Below are positions 46,736-56,081 of a stretch of 64,000 bases of DNA, piece by piece. The notes beneath the pieces were generated by a model. That model worked only from the letters and a program-made list of their open reading frames with translations. It was not told the origin of the DNA and did no database searches. The DNA comes from Bog-756 sp963845485 (GTDB taxonomy: Bacteria > Actinomycetota > Acidimicrobiia > Acidimicrobiales > RAAP-2): assembly GCA_963845485.1 (NCBI GenBank), contig CAWJSI010000014.1, forward strand, positions 372,001-436,000, written 5' to 3'. Position 1 is the first letter of the stretch; each line of letters begins with the position of its first letter. The translations under genes were made by a program, and so were the position numbers.

Positions 46736-47812
46736 ATGCCGGTCATGGATATCGAGCGCCCGAGGGCGGTAATCGCGCCACGTCAGCGCCGCGGCCTCGT
46801 GCCGGTGGACCCTCAACTCACCACGGTGCCCCGGTCCCCGGCTCCAGAGGCGATCCGCCATCGCCGTAGGCACTGGGAGCCTCTCTCGGGGGAGGCCCTC
46901 CTCCAGCGGCTCCGCATCACCGGCCGTCCCCGTCCCACAGCCCGTCCTGAACTGACCCGGACGCTGTGGGCGCTCCTCGAGTCCGAACTGGGCCGGACTG
47001 AATCGGTGCGCGGACCGTTGTCGGGTGGTTCCGAAGATCCTTCGTCACCGCTTCCCGTGCTGGTCACCAAGGACCGACTTACCAAGGTGCTGGCCTGTGA
47101 GGCCCACCAGGTGGTCACCGGCTTCGGCGCGGCTCCCTTCTCGACCGCCCTGGCCTGTGGCTCGCTCATCGACGTCCTATTCCGTCAACTGGTCACGGTG
47201 GGCTCCATCGGTGACCCCATGGAGGACGGTCTGGCCGCGCTGGCGGTGGACGACCACCAGACGGACCTGTGGGCGTGGATAGCGAGCCTGGCCGGCCCCG
47301 AGCGCGACGAGCTCCGGGCCGAGGTGGAGCGGCAGGCCGACGGCCTGCGCCGACGGTGGCCGACCCTTGATCCGGTGTGGTTGCCCCGCACGCAGGAATC
47401 GCTTCGAGCGAAGTCGGCGGGTGGCGCCGTCGAACTGTCGGCCCGGGTGGACCTGGTCATCGGGCGCCCGGCCCATGACGAGGGATCGGTGGCCATCGTC
47501 GAGGTCAAGTCCGGCTCCCGCCGGGTCGAACACCGGACCGACCTCCACTTCTATGCGCTCCTCGAGGCCCTGCGGAGTCCGGCGCCCCCGTTCGTGGTCG
47601 CCACCTACTACTCGAGGACCGGCGAGCTCGACGTGGATCCGGTCACCGACGAACTCCTGATGGCCGCGGCCCGCCGCACCGCCGTCGGGTCTCGTCTCCT
47701 GGTCGACCAGGCCCACGGGGTCGAGCCCGATCGCCGACCCGGCCCTCGGTGCGGACGGTGCTCGATGGTTCCCGCCGATGGTGTCGCCGATGAGGGGGCG
47801 GTGCGCCGGTGA
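46736..47812 (+). CDS. PD-(D/E)XK nuclease-family protein (RecB/Cas4-like)
   Basis: 358 aa. The nuclease core is ARVDLVIGRP (Asp239) followed by VAIVEVKSGSRR (E256-x-K258), then the helix HFYALLEALRS resembling the QxxxY-type helix. Upstream LTKVLACEAHQ (Cys121) resembles the first cysteine motif of Cas4/AddB Fe-S nucleases, and CGRC near the C-terminus (339-342) could supply further ligands. No helicase domain. The gene overlaps the next by 4 nt (GTGA). Probably DNA processing; no CRISPR or recBCD neighbour. Confidence 0.75.
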   Translation: MPVMDIERPRAVIAPRQRRGLVPVDPQLTTVPRSPAPEAIRHRRRHWEPLSGEALLQRLRITGRPRPTARPELTRTLWALLESELGRTESVRGPLSGGSEDPSSPLPVLVTKDRLTKVLACEAHQVVTGFGAAPFSTALACGSLIDVLFRQLVTVGSIGDPMEDGLAALAVDDHQTDLWAWIASLAGPERDELRAEVERQADGLRRRWPTLDPVWLPRTQESLRAKSAGGAVELSARVDLVIGRPAHDEGSVAIVEVKSGSRRVEHRTDLHFYALLEALRSPAPPFVVATYYSRTGELDVDPVTDELLMAAARRTAVGSRLLVDQAHGVEPDRRPGPRCGRCSMVPADGVADEGAVRR

Positions 47813-48699
47813 CGACGGTCGGGGAACGCACGCGGGCCCTTCTGGCCCCGGCGCCGCCTCCAATCGGCGACGACTTCCGGGCGGGTGTGCGCACCGATCT
47901 CGTGACCAGGCTCGGTCCGCTGGTGGCCGGGCTTCCCTCCGGAGATCCGGTGGTGATGGGCCTGCCCCTGCTCCGCCGAGCGAGGATGCGGCCCGAGACG
48001 TTGGCTGAACCGGAAGAGCCGTTCGCCTGGCGACCGGTCTTCGTTCGCCGGTCCTTGGGCCTGGCCGTGGTAGAGGCCTGTGTGGGCGGACGGTTCCGCA
48101 CCCCGCTCGATGCCGTCGACCCGCTGGTGTCCGAAGCCGTCGAACAGTGGAAGGAGACCGGGTGGCGCACCTACCACTGGGAGCCGTGGATGGCCGGACT
48201 GGCCCCCGGTGCCCGGGCCGTGGTCCTGGCCGAGGCGGTGGGTTGGGCCTCATCGCTGTGGTCCGCCTTCGATTGGGCCGCGTTCGACCGGCTCCCACAG
48301 TTCGGCGGGACCGAGGACCAGTGGGTGTGTCCGGCGGCTCGCACCCTGCGGTTGAAGGCGCGCGCCGAGTTCCGGGTGGCCCTCGGCGGCCGAGCTTCGG
48401 GGCTCGACGTCGTCAGCGGTGATCATCGGGGCACGGACAGGGCGACGGTCGCCCTGGTGTCGGTGGCGGGCGGGGCCCCGCCCGAGGCGTGGGGCGACGA
48501 TCTCGCCTACCTGGCCCTCGTGGCGTCGCTCCGTTCGCCGCAGCGCCCGGTGCCGGCCCGCGTCCTCGGCCTGTGGCCGGATGCCGGTGCCGATCGTTGT
48601 GTGGAGATCGACCGGGGGGCCCTGACCGGAGCGGCCGACCGCGTCGTGGACGGCGTGGCCGCACTGGTGGCCGCCCGCGCTCGGCCCCTGGCCGCCTGA
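47809..48699 (+). CDS. Degenerate paralogue of the adjacent nuclease (pseudo-nuclease)
   Basis: 296 aa, coupled to the nuclease gene by GTGA. The C-terminal half aligns by eye with its neighbour: LRLKARAEFRVALGG with LRAKSAGGAVELSAR, ATVALVSVAGG (212-222) with SVAIVEVKSG, DLAYLALVASLRSPQRPVP with DLHFYALLEALRSPAPPFV. The catalytic Glu and Lys are replaced (Ser218, Ala220), so it should be inactive and may be a structural or DNA-recognising subunit. No other family recognised. Confidence 0.6.
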   Translation: MTTVGERTRALLAPAPPPIGDDFRAGVRTDLVTRLGPLVAGLPSGDPVVMGLPLLRRARMRPETLAEPEEPFAWRPVFVRRSLGLAVVEACVGGRFRTPLDAVDPLVSEAVEQWKETGWRTYHWEPWMAGLAPGARAVVLAEAVGWASSLWSAFDWAAFDRLPQFGGTEDQWVCPAARTLRLKARAEFRVALGGRASGLDVVSGDHRGTDRATVALVSVAGGAPPEAWGDDLAYLALVASLRSPQRPVPARVLGLWPDAGADRCVEIDRGALTGAADRVVDGVAALVAARARPLAA

Positions 48700-48715
48700 G
48701 CCCCCCACCGTCCGT

Positions 48716-50326
48716 TCAGAAGAGGACCTTGGCCGCCTTGGAGTCGGGCTTGCCGGACGCAGTGAGTGGGATTGCTTCCACCACCAACAGCTGGCGGGGG
48801 AGCTTGTAGCCGGCGATGTGGGCCCGACAGTGCTCCTGGAGTTCCTCCAGCGAGGGGGCGTCGGCGGGCTCCCGTGGCTGGAGGGCTACGGCAACCCGCT
48901 CGCCGAACCGCTCGTCGGGAATCCCCACGACGATGGCGTCGAACACCCCGGGATGGGTCTTGACCGCGGCTTCTACCTCTTCGGGGAAGATCTTCTCGCC
49001 GCCCGAGTTGATCGAGGCCGAGCCCCGGCCGTGGACGGTGATGGTGCCGTCGGGCTCGACCGTGGCCAGGTCCCCGGGGATCGACCAACGCACCCCGGTG
49101 GCGTCCACCGGGAAGGTGGCCGCGGTCTTCGCCGGGTCCTTGTGGTAACCGAGCGGGATGCGGCCCGAACGGGCCAGGCGACCGATCCGACCGTCGCCCG
49201 GGGCGAGCGGGACGAGGTCCTCGTCGAGCACGGTCGTGTCCGCCCGCATGACGAAGCGCGGCCCGCTGGCTCCGTCGTCCACGGATCCCTGGGCGCCGCT
49301 CTCGCTGGACCCGAAGCTGTCGAGGACCATGATGGCAGGAAGCCGAGCCTTCAGTTCATCCTTGACCGTCCGGGACAGCATGGCCCCGCCCGAACCGACC
49401 ACGACGAGGCTCGACGTGTCGTAGGTACCCGCCGGGGCCTGGGCCAGGGCGTCGGCCAACGGCCGGGCCATGGCGTCCCCGACCAGTCCGACCGATACCA
49501 CCCGCTCCTCGCCGACGATGCGCCACAGGGCGTCGGGGTCGAAGCGGTGTTCGGTGTAGAGGACGGCGGTGCCGGCCATCATGAAGGCGTTCCACATCAC
49601 CCACTGTGCGTTGCCGTGCATGAGGGGCGCCACCACCAGCATCACGGCCCGCGTCTCGTCGTCCGGGTTCAGGCGGCCGGACAGCTCCTCGGGATGGGTG
49701 ATGGGTTCGGACCCCCAACCGCCCCCACCCATGGCGGCGAAGAAGATGTCCTCCTGGCGCCAGAGGACGCCTTTGGGCATCCCGGTGGTGCCACCGGTGT
49801 AGAGGATGTAGATGTCGTCGGGCGAGCGCGGTCCGAAGTCGCGTGCCGCCGCCGACGCGCCCAGGGCGGACTCGTAGGGGGTAGCAGAGAGACCGGCCGT
49901 GTCCGCCCCCGACCCGTCCTCGATCATCACCAGCCGGAGGGGGCGGGAGTGCGCGGCTCCCTCGGTCGCCTCGGCTACCAGCGGGGCGAGGGCGCGCTCG
50001 AACACCAGGAGCTCGAGATCGGCGTTGTCGATCACGTAGCGCAACTCAGGCGCCACGTAGCGGTAGTTGAGGTTCACCGGGACGTTGCGGGCCTTGTACG
50101 AACCGATCATGGCCTCGACCCATTCGGCCCGGTTGTAGGCGAGGATGCCCACGTGGGCCCCGACGGGCAGGCCCTGGTCGGCCAGGTAGTGGGCGAAGCG
50201 GTTGGCCCGTTCGTCGAGTTGGCGGTAGGTCAGCCGATCAGTCCCCGCCACCAGGGCCAGGCGCTCCGGGACGGTGTCGGCCACTATCTCGAACAGGTCG
50301 GCCAGGTTGAATTGCCGGTCGCTCAT
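48716..50326 (-). CDS. Acyl-CoA synthetase, FadD19-like
   Basis: 536 aa ANL-superfamily ligase. ATP-binding A3 motif DIYILYTGGTTGMPKGVLWRQEDIF, A5-like SFGSSESGAQG, hinge INSGGEKIFPEEVEAAV and the catalytic Lys region TASGKPDSKAAKV. The sequence follows mycobacterial FadD19 (steroid side-chain CoA ligase) closely in layout and in the GGTTGxPKGVxWRxEDI block; a steroid or branched fatty acid substrate is an inference. ATG with GAGGAAGG upstream. Divergent from the SDR gene. Confidence 0.88.
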   Translation of the reverse strand: MSDRQFNLADLFEIVADTVPERLALVAGTDRLTYRQLDERANRFAHYLADQGLPVGAHVGILAYNRAEWVEAMIGSYKARNVPVNLNYRYVAPELRYVIDNADLELLVFERALAPLVAEATEGAAHSRPLRLVMIEDGSGADTAGLSATPYESALGASAAARDFGPRSPDDIYILYTGGTTGMPKGVLWRQEDIFFAAMGGGGWGSEPITHPEELSGRLNPDDETRAVMLVVAPLMHGNAQWVMWNAFMMAGTAVLYTEHRFDPDALWRIVGEERVVSVGLVGDAMARPLADALAQAPAGTYDTSSLVVVGSGGAMLSRTVKDELKARLPAIMVLDSFGSSESGAQGSVDDGASGPRFVMRADTTVLDEDLVPLAPGDGRIGRLARSGRIPLGYHKDPAKTAATFPVDATGVRWSIPGDLATVEPDGTITVHGRGSASINSGGEKIFPEEVEAAVKTHPGVFDAIVVGIPDERFGERVAVALQPREPADAPSLEELQEHCRAHIAGYKLPRQLLVVEAIPLTASGKPDSKAAKVLF

Positions 50327-50466
50327 GGCACCTTCCTCGTCTGGGCGGGCCCGCGGGGAGAGCCGGCCCGGTCCCGTAACATGCTGCGTCGAACCGTCAA
50401 GTCGTAGCACGCCCCGACCCGCCGTCGGGCGCCGGGCGGGCGGACGCCGAGCCAGAGGAGCGCAAC

Positions 50467-51336
50467 GTGAGCAGTGGACCCAACCCAACAGCGGGCATCG
50501 TGGGACATTCGGCGCTGGTCACCGGGGGAGGCAGCGGCATCGGCCTCGGTGCCGCCGCCCGGCTGGTCGAGGACGGCGCCCACGTCACCATCTGTGGCCG
50601 CACCGAGGAGAAGCTGGCCGCCGCGGTGACGGAGTTGGAGTCGGTGGCCGCCGCCGCCGAGGGGACGCCCACAGCCGGAGGATCGGCCGGTTACGTGGTG
50701 GCCGACGTGACCAACGAGGAGCAGGTGGCTGCGGTGGTGGCCGCCGCCGCAGCGGACCGGGGCCGCCTGGACATCCTGTTCGCCAACGCCGGCGGATCAC
50801 TGCACATGGGACCCATCGTCACCGCCGAACTGGAATCGGTGCGGGCCACGGTGGACGTCAACTTCATCGGGACGTTCCTGTGCATCAAACACGCCGCTCC
50901 GCTGATGGCGGCCGGGGTGGGTTCCGATGTGGCCGGCGACCCGGCTCCCGGTGGGTCGATCATCGGGATGTCGTCGGGGGCCGGCGGTTTCCCTCACCGG
51001 TACCTCTGGGCCTACGGCGCGGCCAAGGCCGGGATCGACACCCTCTGCAAGTACGCCGCCGAGGAGCTCGGGTCGACCGGGGTGCGGGTCAACTCCGTGC
51101 AGCCCGGCATCGTGGACGACGAGCTGATGTCATTCATCACCGCCGGCGGGCCGCTGCTCGACGAGTACCTGGCCGAGATGCCCATCAGCCGGCTGGGCAC
51201 GGTGGAGGACATCGCAGCCACCGTGCGGTTCCTGGCCGGCCCGGAGTCGAGCTGGATCACGGGGATCAACATGCCCATCGACGGTGGCCACCACCTGCGA
51301 CGGGGCGCCAACTACGGCCTGCTGTTCGGTGAGTAG
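50467..51336 (+). CDS. Short-chain dehydrogenase/reductase
   Basis: 289 aa classical SDR. Cofactor motif ALVTGGGSGIGLGAA, ICGRTEEKL (suggesting NADP or NAD choice at Arg), NAG in LFANAGGSLHM, Ser in GMSSGAGGF, YGAAKAG with catalytic Tyr and Lys, and VNSVQPGIVDDELM. GTG start with GAGGAG upstream. Lies opposite the FadD19-like ligase; both may act in lipid or steroid breakdown. Confidence 0.9.
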   Translation: MSSGPNPTAGIVGHSALVTGGGSGIGLGAAARLVEDGAHVTICGRTEEKLAAAVTELESVAAAAEGTPTAGGSAGYVVADVTNEEQVAAVVAAAAADRGRLDILFANAGGSLHMGPIVTAELESVRATVDVNFIGTFLCIKHAAPLMAAGVGSDVAGDPAPGGSIIGMSSGAGGFPHRYLWAYGAAKAGIDTLCKYAAEELGSTGVRVNSVQPGIVDDELMSFITAGGPLLDEYLAEMPISRLGTVEDIAATVRFLAGPESSWITGINMPIDGGHHLRRGANYGLLFGE

Positions 51337-51726
51337 ACCGGGCCACCGTGGCCGAGTAGCCCGGGCCGATGCGGGTGAGCTGTTCTCGTGTCTTCCCGGA
51401 TGCCCTCCTAAACCCCACAGACCCAGGTGACCAGCGCGGCCCGGTCCTCGGTCGCCTACCTCCTGAGGCGGGGCCCGACCGGTGGTGATGGTCCTACCTG
51501 GTGCGTCGGGCAACGTTCGATCTAGAGGACCGGGGCCGGCCGCCCCGAGGCCCGGCCGCTACGGGTTGTCCATCCAGCGCGGCGATCGGGGGCGAGAGCG
51601 GCGCGATGAGTCCTCGTCCCGGTCCGGTCCTACACTCATGTCGATCGGGCTAGCCATGCTCAATCGCCGTAAGCGCCCGTCCCCGTCACGAGCGTCGCGG
51701 GCAGGGTTCGACAGATTGGTTGCGAA
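51337..51726. other. 390-nt gap without a gene
   Basis: Contains a -10-like TACACT at 51631-51636, about 90 nt before the ATG of the SCO1-fusion gene, and several GC-rich short inverted repeats around 51530-51560. No open frame with protein-like character and no RNA motif recognised. Confidence 0.4.
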
Positions 51727-53586
51727 ATGCCAGGCATGGGGCACCCCCTCCAGACCGACAACTCCACCATCACGGCAGCATTCAGGTCCGCCCTCAACCA
51801 CCAATTCCTCATCCTGGTGGCCTTGGGTGTGCTGGTAGTCATCGCCTGGAACCTGGCCCGGACGTTGCAGTACCGACGGGCGGTGGCCGCCGGCGCCTCG
51901 GCTGTCGGGGACACCACCCCGGCGCTGGGCGCCGAGCCAGCGGCCCGTCGTCTTCTTCGGATCGCCTTCGGGCTCCTGTGGGTGTTCGACGGCTTTCTCC
52001 AGCTGCAGGGGTCCATGCCTGTCGGCCTGCCCGGATCGGTGATCACTCCGGCTGCCAGCTCGTCACCGGGGTGGGTTCAGCACCTCGTCAACGTGGGCAC
52101 CACCATCTGGTCGAACCACCCGGTCACGGCAGCCGCGGCCACGGTGTGGATACAGGTGGGCATCGGGGTCCTGTTGTTGGTGGCACCTCGTGGTCGCTGG
52201 TCCCGGGCCGCCGGCGTCGTGAGTGTGGGGTGGGGCCTCGTGGTGTGGGTGTTCGGCGAGGCCTTCGGCGGCATCTTCGGTCACGGCAGCAGCTGGCTGT
52301 TCGGGCTGCCCGGGGGCGTCGTGTTCTATGTGGTGGCCGGGGCGCTGGTCGCCCTGCCGGAGAGCTCGTGGCAGTCACCTCGCCTCGGCAAGGGCATCCT
52401 GCGCGGCACGGGAGCGTTCTTCGTCGGCATGGGCATCCTTCAGGCCTGGCCCGGGAGGGGCTCCTGGTCCGGGGGGGCCCACACCTCGGCGACGACGGGG
52501 ACCCTCACGGCGATGGTCAACCAGATGTCCCAGGTGTCCCAACCCTCGATCTTCGCCAGCTGGGTCCGGTCGTTCGGTTCGTTCCAGTCCAGCCACGGGT
52601 GGCTGGTCAACTTCGTCATCGTGGTGCTCCTGATCGGGGTGGGCGCGACGTTCCTCAGCGCCAACCTCCGTGTGGTCCGGGTCGGTGTGATCGTTGGATC
52701 GGTGCTCTGTCTGGCCACCTGGGTCCTCGTCCAGGACCTCGGGTTTTTCGGCGGGCTGGGCACCGATCCCAACTCCATGATTCCCATGGCCCTGATCTTC
52801 ATAGCGGGCTATGTGGCGATGGCCCGGCTGCCTGTTCACGCCGCGGAGCCTGAACCGGCCGCCGACCCGGCGGGTACCCCGGAGGTCACTGCCTCAGCCG
52901 GGTTCGCCGGATGGCTCGACCGCCTCAACCCCACGTACCTCCTTCGCACGCTTCTCGCCCTGTTGGCGGTGGTCATCGTGCTGATCGGCGCCGCCCCCAT
53001 GGCTGTGGCGTCCACCGATCCCAACGCCGACCCCATCGTGATCGAGGCGGCCAATGGCGTACCCAGCGAGGTCAATGTTCCTGCCCCGCCCTTCACCCTG
53101 ACCGACACGAGCGGGCGCTCCGTCTCGCTGGCCTCGCTGGCCGGACGGACCGTGGTGCTCACGTTTCTCGACCCAGTCTGCACGTCGGACTGTCCGCTCA
53201 TCGCCCAGAGCCTCCGGTTGGCCGATGAGAACCTGGGGGCAAGTGCCCGAAATGTCGAACTGGTGGCCGTGGTCAACAACCCGCTCTACCGCAGTTCGGC
53301 GCTCACCGCCGCGTTCGACCGACAGGAGGGTCTCGACCACGTGGCCAACTGGACGTACCTGACCGGGTCTCTGGCCCAACTCCACCAGGTGTGGAACGAC
53401 TACGGGGTTCAAACCGAGCTGTCGCCGGCCGGTGGCATGGTGGCTCACAGCGACATCGTCTACGTAATCGACAAGCTGGGTCACACACGGGTGATCTTGA
53501 ACGGTGATCCCGGGGACGGGAGCGCCGAGGGCTCTTCGTTCGTAGGCCAGCTCACCTCCCAGATCCGCTCCATCGTCCACTCGTGA
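51727..53586 (+). CDS. Membrane protein fused to a SCO1/SenC-like thioredoxin domain
   Basis: 619 aa. Residues 1-375 form a multi-pass (about 9 spans) DoxX/terminal-oxidase-associated type membrane region; another span lies at 405-425. The C-terminal domain (about 450-619) is SCO1-like: PPFTLTDTSGRSVSLASLAG, the copper-binding CxxxC at C485/C489 (DPVCTSDCPL) and the third ligand His574 (MVAHSDIVYVID). SCO proteins deliver copper to the CuA site of cytochrome oxidase, whose genes lie 6 kb downstream. The fusion to a long membrane part is unusual. Confidence 0.85.
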   Translation: MPGMGHPLQTDNSTITAAFRSALNHQFLILVALGVLVVIAWNLARTLQYRRAVAAGASAVGDTTPALGAEPAARRLLRIAFGLLWVFDGFLQLQGSMPVGLPGSVITPAASSSPGWVQHLVNVGTTIWSNHPVTAAAATVWIQVGIGVLLLVAPRGRWSRAAGVVSVGWGLVVWVFGEAFGGIFGHGSSWLFGLPGGVVFYVVAGALVALPESSWQSPRLGKGILRGTGAFFVGMGILQAWPGRGSWSGGAHTSATTGTLTAMVNQMSQVSQPSIFASWVRSFGSFQSSHGWLVNFVIVVLLIGVGATFLSANLRVVRVGVIVGSVLCLATWVLVQDLGFFGGLGTDPNSMIPMALIFIAGYVAMARLPVHAAEPEPAADPAGTPEVTASAGFAGWLDRLNPTYLLRTLLALLAVVIVLIGAAPMAVASTDPNADPIVIEAANGVPSEVNVPAPPFTLTDTSGRSVSLASLAGRTVVLTFLDPVCTSDCPLIAQSLRLADENLGASARNVELVAVVNNPLYRSSALTAAFDRQEGLDHVANWTYLTGSLAQLHQVWNDYGVQTELSPAGGMVAHSDIVYVIDKLGHTRVILNGDPGDGSAEGSSFVGQLTSQIRSIVHS

Positions 53587-54773
53587 GGATCCCGCCACGA
53601 TTGCCCGCCCGCCCCGGCGCGGCATGGAGGAAGCCGGCGGCCGCGGTGGCCGGCATCCTCGGTGCAGGTGTGCTCGCTGTTTGCGGTCCTACCGGTGCCG
53701 GGGCCGCCTCGGCCGGAACGTTGGGCCCGGCGATCCCGCTGACCAGTTCGACGGTGGCCGGCACCGCGACCTGGGCCACCCTGGCCATGGGCCATCTCGA
53801 CGATCCCCTCAACACCTTCTGGCAGTTGCTGCGACTGAACGGCGCCGGGTGGCAGTTGGCCACCCCACCCGGGGTGGCCAGCAACGGAGGGCTGGTGGCC
53901 GCGGCGGACCCCTCATCGGTCCTGGCCGGATTCGGACCGTCCCAGTATCTGCGTTTCTCCCCGGTGGCCCGCACGTCCGATCAGGGCTCCAGTTGGCAGG
54001 TCGGCGTCCTGCCGGCCGGTGTGTCCTCGGTGCCGGACGGGCTGGCCCAGGACGGAGCGGAGTCAGCGGCGCTCTTGCGCACCGGCGGAGGAAGGGTGGT
54101 GGCCAGCACCGCCGATCTCTCGACCTGGACCCAGGTGACAACGGCCGCCGCGCTTCGCCGTCAGTCGGGGCGCGCTGGCTGTCGGCTCGGCTCCCTCACT
54201 GCAGTGACGATCGACGCCCAGGGCGGAGCGGTGGTGGGTGCATCCTGTGCGCGGGGCGGCCGGGCGGGGCTGTTCGCACCGTCCTCGGGCGGATGGAGGT
54301 CCGTCGGACCGGGCATGCCCGGGGGTTCGAGCGGACCCACCCAGGTGGTCCGACTCGACCAGACCGACGCCGGAACGTCGGCATTGGTCACGGCGGGAAG
54401 CGGGGCCAAGACCCGTCTGTACGCCATGTGGAGCACCAACGATCTGGTCACCTGGACCGTCTCGGGGGGGCTGCCCATCGGTGGATCCGCTCTGCTGTCG
54501 ACCGGGGTAACGCCCGACGGCGGTTTCGTGGTCTCCACGCGGAGCGGTAGCGCCACTCCCTCGGCGTCCGTGATCGACCCCACCGGATCACCGTGGAGGG
54601 CCTTGCCGGCCCTGCCCTCCGGGACGACCTCGGTCGCGGCTGTCTCGTCAGGGGGCTACGACGCTCTGGTGCCCGTCCAGTCCACCCTGTCGGTGTACGC
54701 ACTGGCCAACAGCAGCAGCTGGGTCCGGGTCCAGAGGCTTCGGGTCAACATCCCGTACGGTTCGTCCGGATAG
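53583..54773 (+). CDS. Secreted protein, possible beta-propeller
   Basis: 396 aa, GTG start overlapping the SCO1-fusion stop (GTGA). N-terminal signal peptide: RPGAAWRKPAAAVAGILGAGVLAVCG with a cysteine near residue 34 in a loose lipobox-like context, so it may be a lipoprotein or cleaved further at AGAAS. The rest shows repeats of SSW/TW/GW motifs (TSDQGSSWQVG, STNDLVTWTVSG) like BNR/Asp-box sialidase-type propellers. No catalytic residues recognised. Coupling suggests a role with the copper/oxidase assembly protein. Confidence 0.7.
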   Translation: MRIPPRLPARPGAAWRKPAAAVAGILGAGVLAVCGPTGAGAASAGTLGPAIPLTSSTVAGTATWATLAMGHLDDPLNTFWQLLRLNGAGWQLATPPGVASNGGLVAAADPSSVLAGFGPSQYLRFSPVARTSDQGSSWQVGVLPAGVSSVPDGLAQDGAESAALLRTGGGRVVASTADLSTWTQVTTAAALRRQSGRAGCRLGSLTAVTIDAQGGAVVGASCARGGRAGLFAPSSGGWRSVGPGMPGGSSGPTQVVRLDQTDAGTSALVTAGSGAKTRLYAMWSTNDLVTWTVSGGLPIGGSALLSTGVTPDGGFVVSTRSGSATPSASVIDPTGSPWRALPALPSGTTSVAAVSSGGYDALVPVQSTLSVYALANSSSWVRVQRLRVNIPYGSSG

Positions 54774-54866
54774 GAGCTCCGTCGAGGCTGGGGCGCACCG
54801 TGTCTGATGCCCGACCCGAGGGTCCGCACCTGTCCCGGAGTTCGGGAGCGGCACCGACGACCCCGT

Positions 54867-55766
54867 TCAGTGCGGCAGGCCCGGCGTGGTCTCGGGCGCT
54901 TCTGACCGGTCAGGAGTGCCCCGACGATCCGCCCGCTCGAACTGGCGCTGGACGTCAGCCCAGACCAGCGGGTCATCGGCTGGTGACTCCTCGTCCGCCC
55001 GCAGCAAGACGACGGTCCCGACAGAGAGCAGGACCAAAAGCATGGCCAGCTTCGAGACGAAGCCGGCAACCTGCTGGTCGTTGAGCGGCCGGAGGCCGAT
55101 GGCCAGCCGGGACCCAGCGAAGGTCCGGTACAGCGGATGGGGGGCGAGGATCAGAACGAACGACAAGAAGGCCGGCACGACACCTTGGGCTGCGAGATAG
55201 CCGAAGCGGACCATGGGCCTCAACCGGGGGATACCGGGCACGCGGCCCAGAACGGGCAGCCAGAGGATCAGTCCGGCGACCACCATGGCCACCGAGATCA
55301 ATCCCCGAACCAGAGGCGAGGTCGCCTGAAGGTGGACCAGGTACGGGACCATCGAGCCGACCAGGAGCACGGTCACCATCACGATGGCCACCGGGGGACG
55401 GCGCAGCCGGAGGAGGAGGGCGTCCACTGCCCGTGGACGCGTGGCCCGCTCGATGAGGTCGTGAGGAAGCCCGAGCAGGAGCAGGGGGGCGACGGCCAGG
55501 ACCAGTATCAGTCGTTGCGCGACCAGCGCGGTGAGCGACCAGTGGGCGGCCAGATCGGCCACCGGCCAGGTGAGGGCGAGAGCGAGGGCGCCGCAGGCCG
55601 CGGCGAAGAACTCGATCTGTCGCCGGGACCAGCGGATGGGTCGGGCGCTCGTACGGAGCAGGTGGCGATGGGCGACGATGGTCAGCACCACCACCGCGGC
55701 CAGAACCCCCCACGTCGGAGCGTGGAACTGCCACACCAGGGGGTCCACGGTGTCAGAGGAGCCCAC
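54867..55766 (-). CDS. CtaG-type cytochrome oxidase assembly membrane protein
   Basis: About 299 aa from GTG 55766 with AGGGA upstream. Seven predicted spans with the Caa3_CtaG layout: DPLVWQFHAPTWG, FFAAACGALALALTWPVADLAAHWSLTALVAQRLILVLAVAPLLLLGLP, LVHLQATSPLVRGLISVAMVVAGLILWLPVLG and HPLYRTFAGSRLAIGLRPLNDQQVAGFVSKLAML. Bacillus-type CtaG proteins help assemble CuA/CuB. It is divergent from a second, dissimilar CtaG-like gene. Confidence 0.82.
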   Translation of the reverse strand: MGSSDTVDPLVWQFHAPTWGVLAAVVVLTIVAHRHLLRTSARPIRWSRRQIEFFAAACGALALALTWPVADLAAHWSLTALVAQRLILVLAVAPLLLLGLPHDLIERATRPRAVDALLLRLRRPPVAIVMVTVLLVGSMVPYLVHLQATSPLVRGLISVAMVVAGLILWLPVLGRVPGIPRLRPMVRFGYLAAQGVVPAFLSFVLILAPHPLYRTFAGSRLAIGLRPLNDQQVAGFVSKLAMLLVLLSVGTVVLLRADEESPADDPLVWADVQRQFERADRRGTPDRSEAPETTPGLPH

Positions 55767-56081
55767 GGTGCATCCCTGGGTGCGGGCGGCCGGAGGCGGG
55801 CAACCGTTCCATGTCGCCCCGGTCCATGTCACCCCGGCGGCTCGGGCGACCCCGACCAGACTCCGGTCGGTATGCGGCCAGCCCCCGAACCCAGTTCGAG
55901 CGTGGGCCACTGCCAGCAGCCCAGCAACCTTGAACCTGGCCGGCGCCCGAGTTCACATCCGCGACCTTATCGCTCCCGTGCATCACCGGTACGAGCCAGC
56001 TGGCGACGTGGCCGCGTGACGTCACACCACGGTGGCGAGAAGTCCGGGATAGCCTCAGTGCGGTCGTAGAAGGACGGACAG
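55767..56081. other. 315-nt divergent regulatory region between two CtaG-like genes
   Basis: Holds a -10 box TAGCCT (56050-56055) and AAGGACGGAC before the plus-strand ATG at 56082. On the minus side only the AGGGA site is clear. The upstream minus frame stays open for another 48 codons but lacks protein character. Confidence 0.4.
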
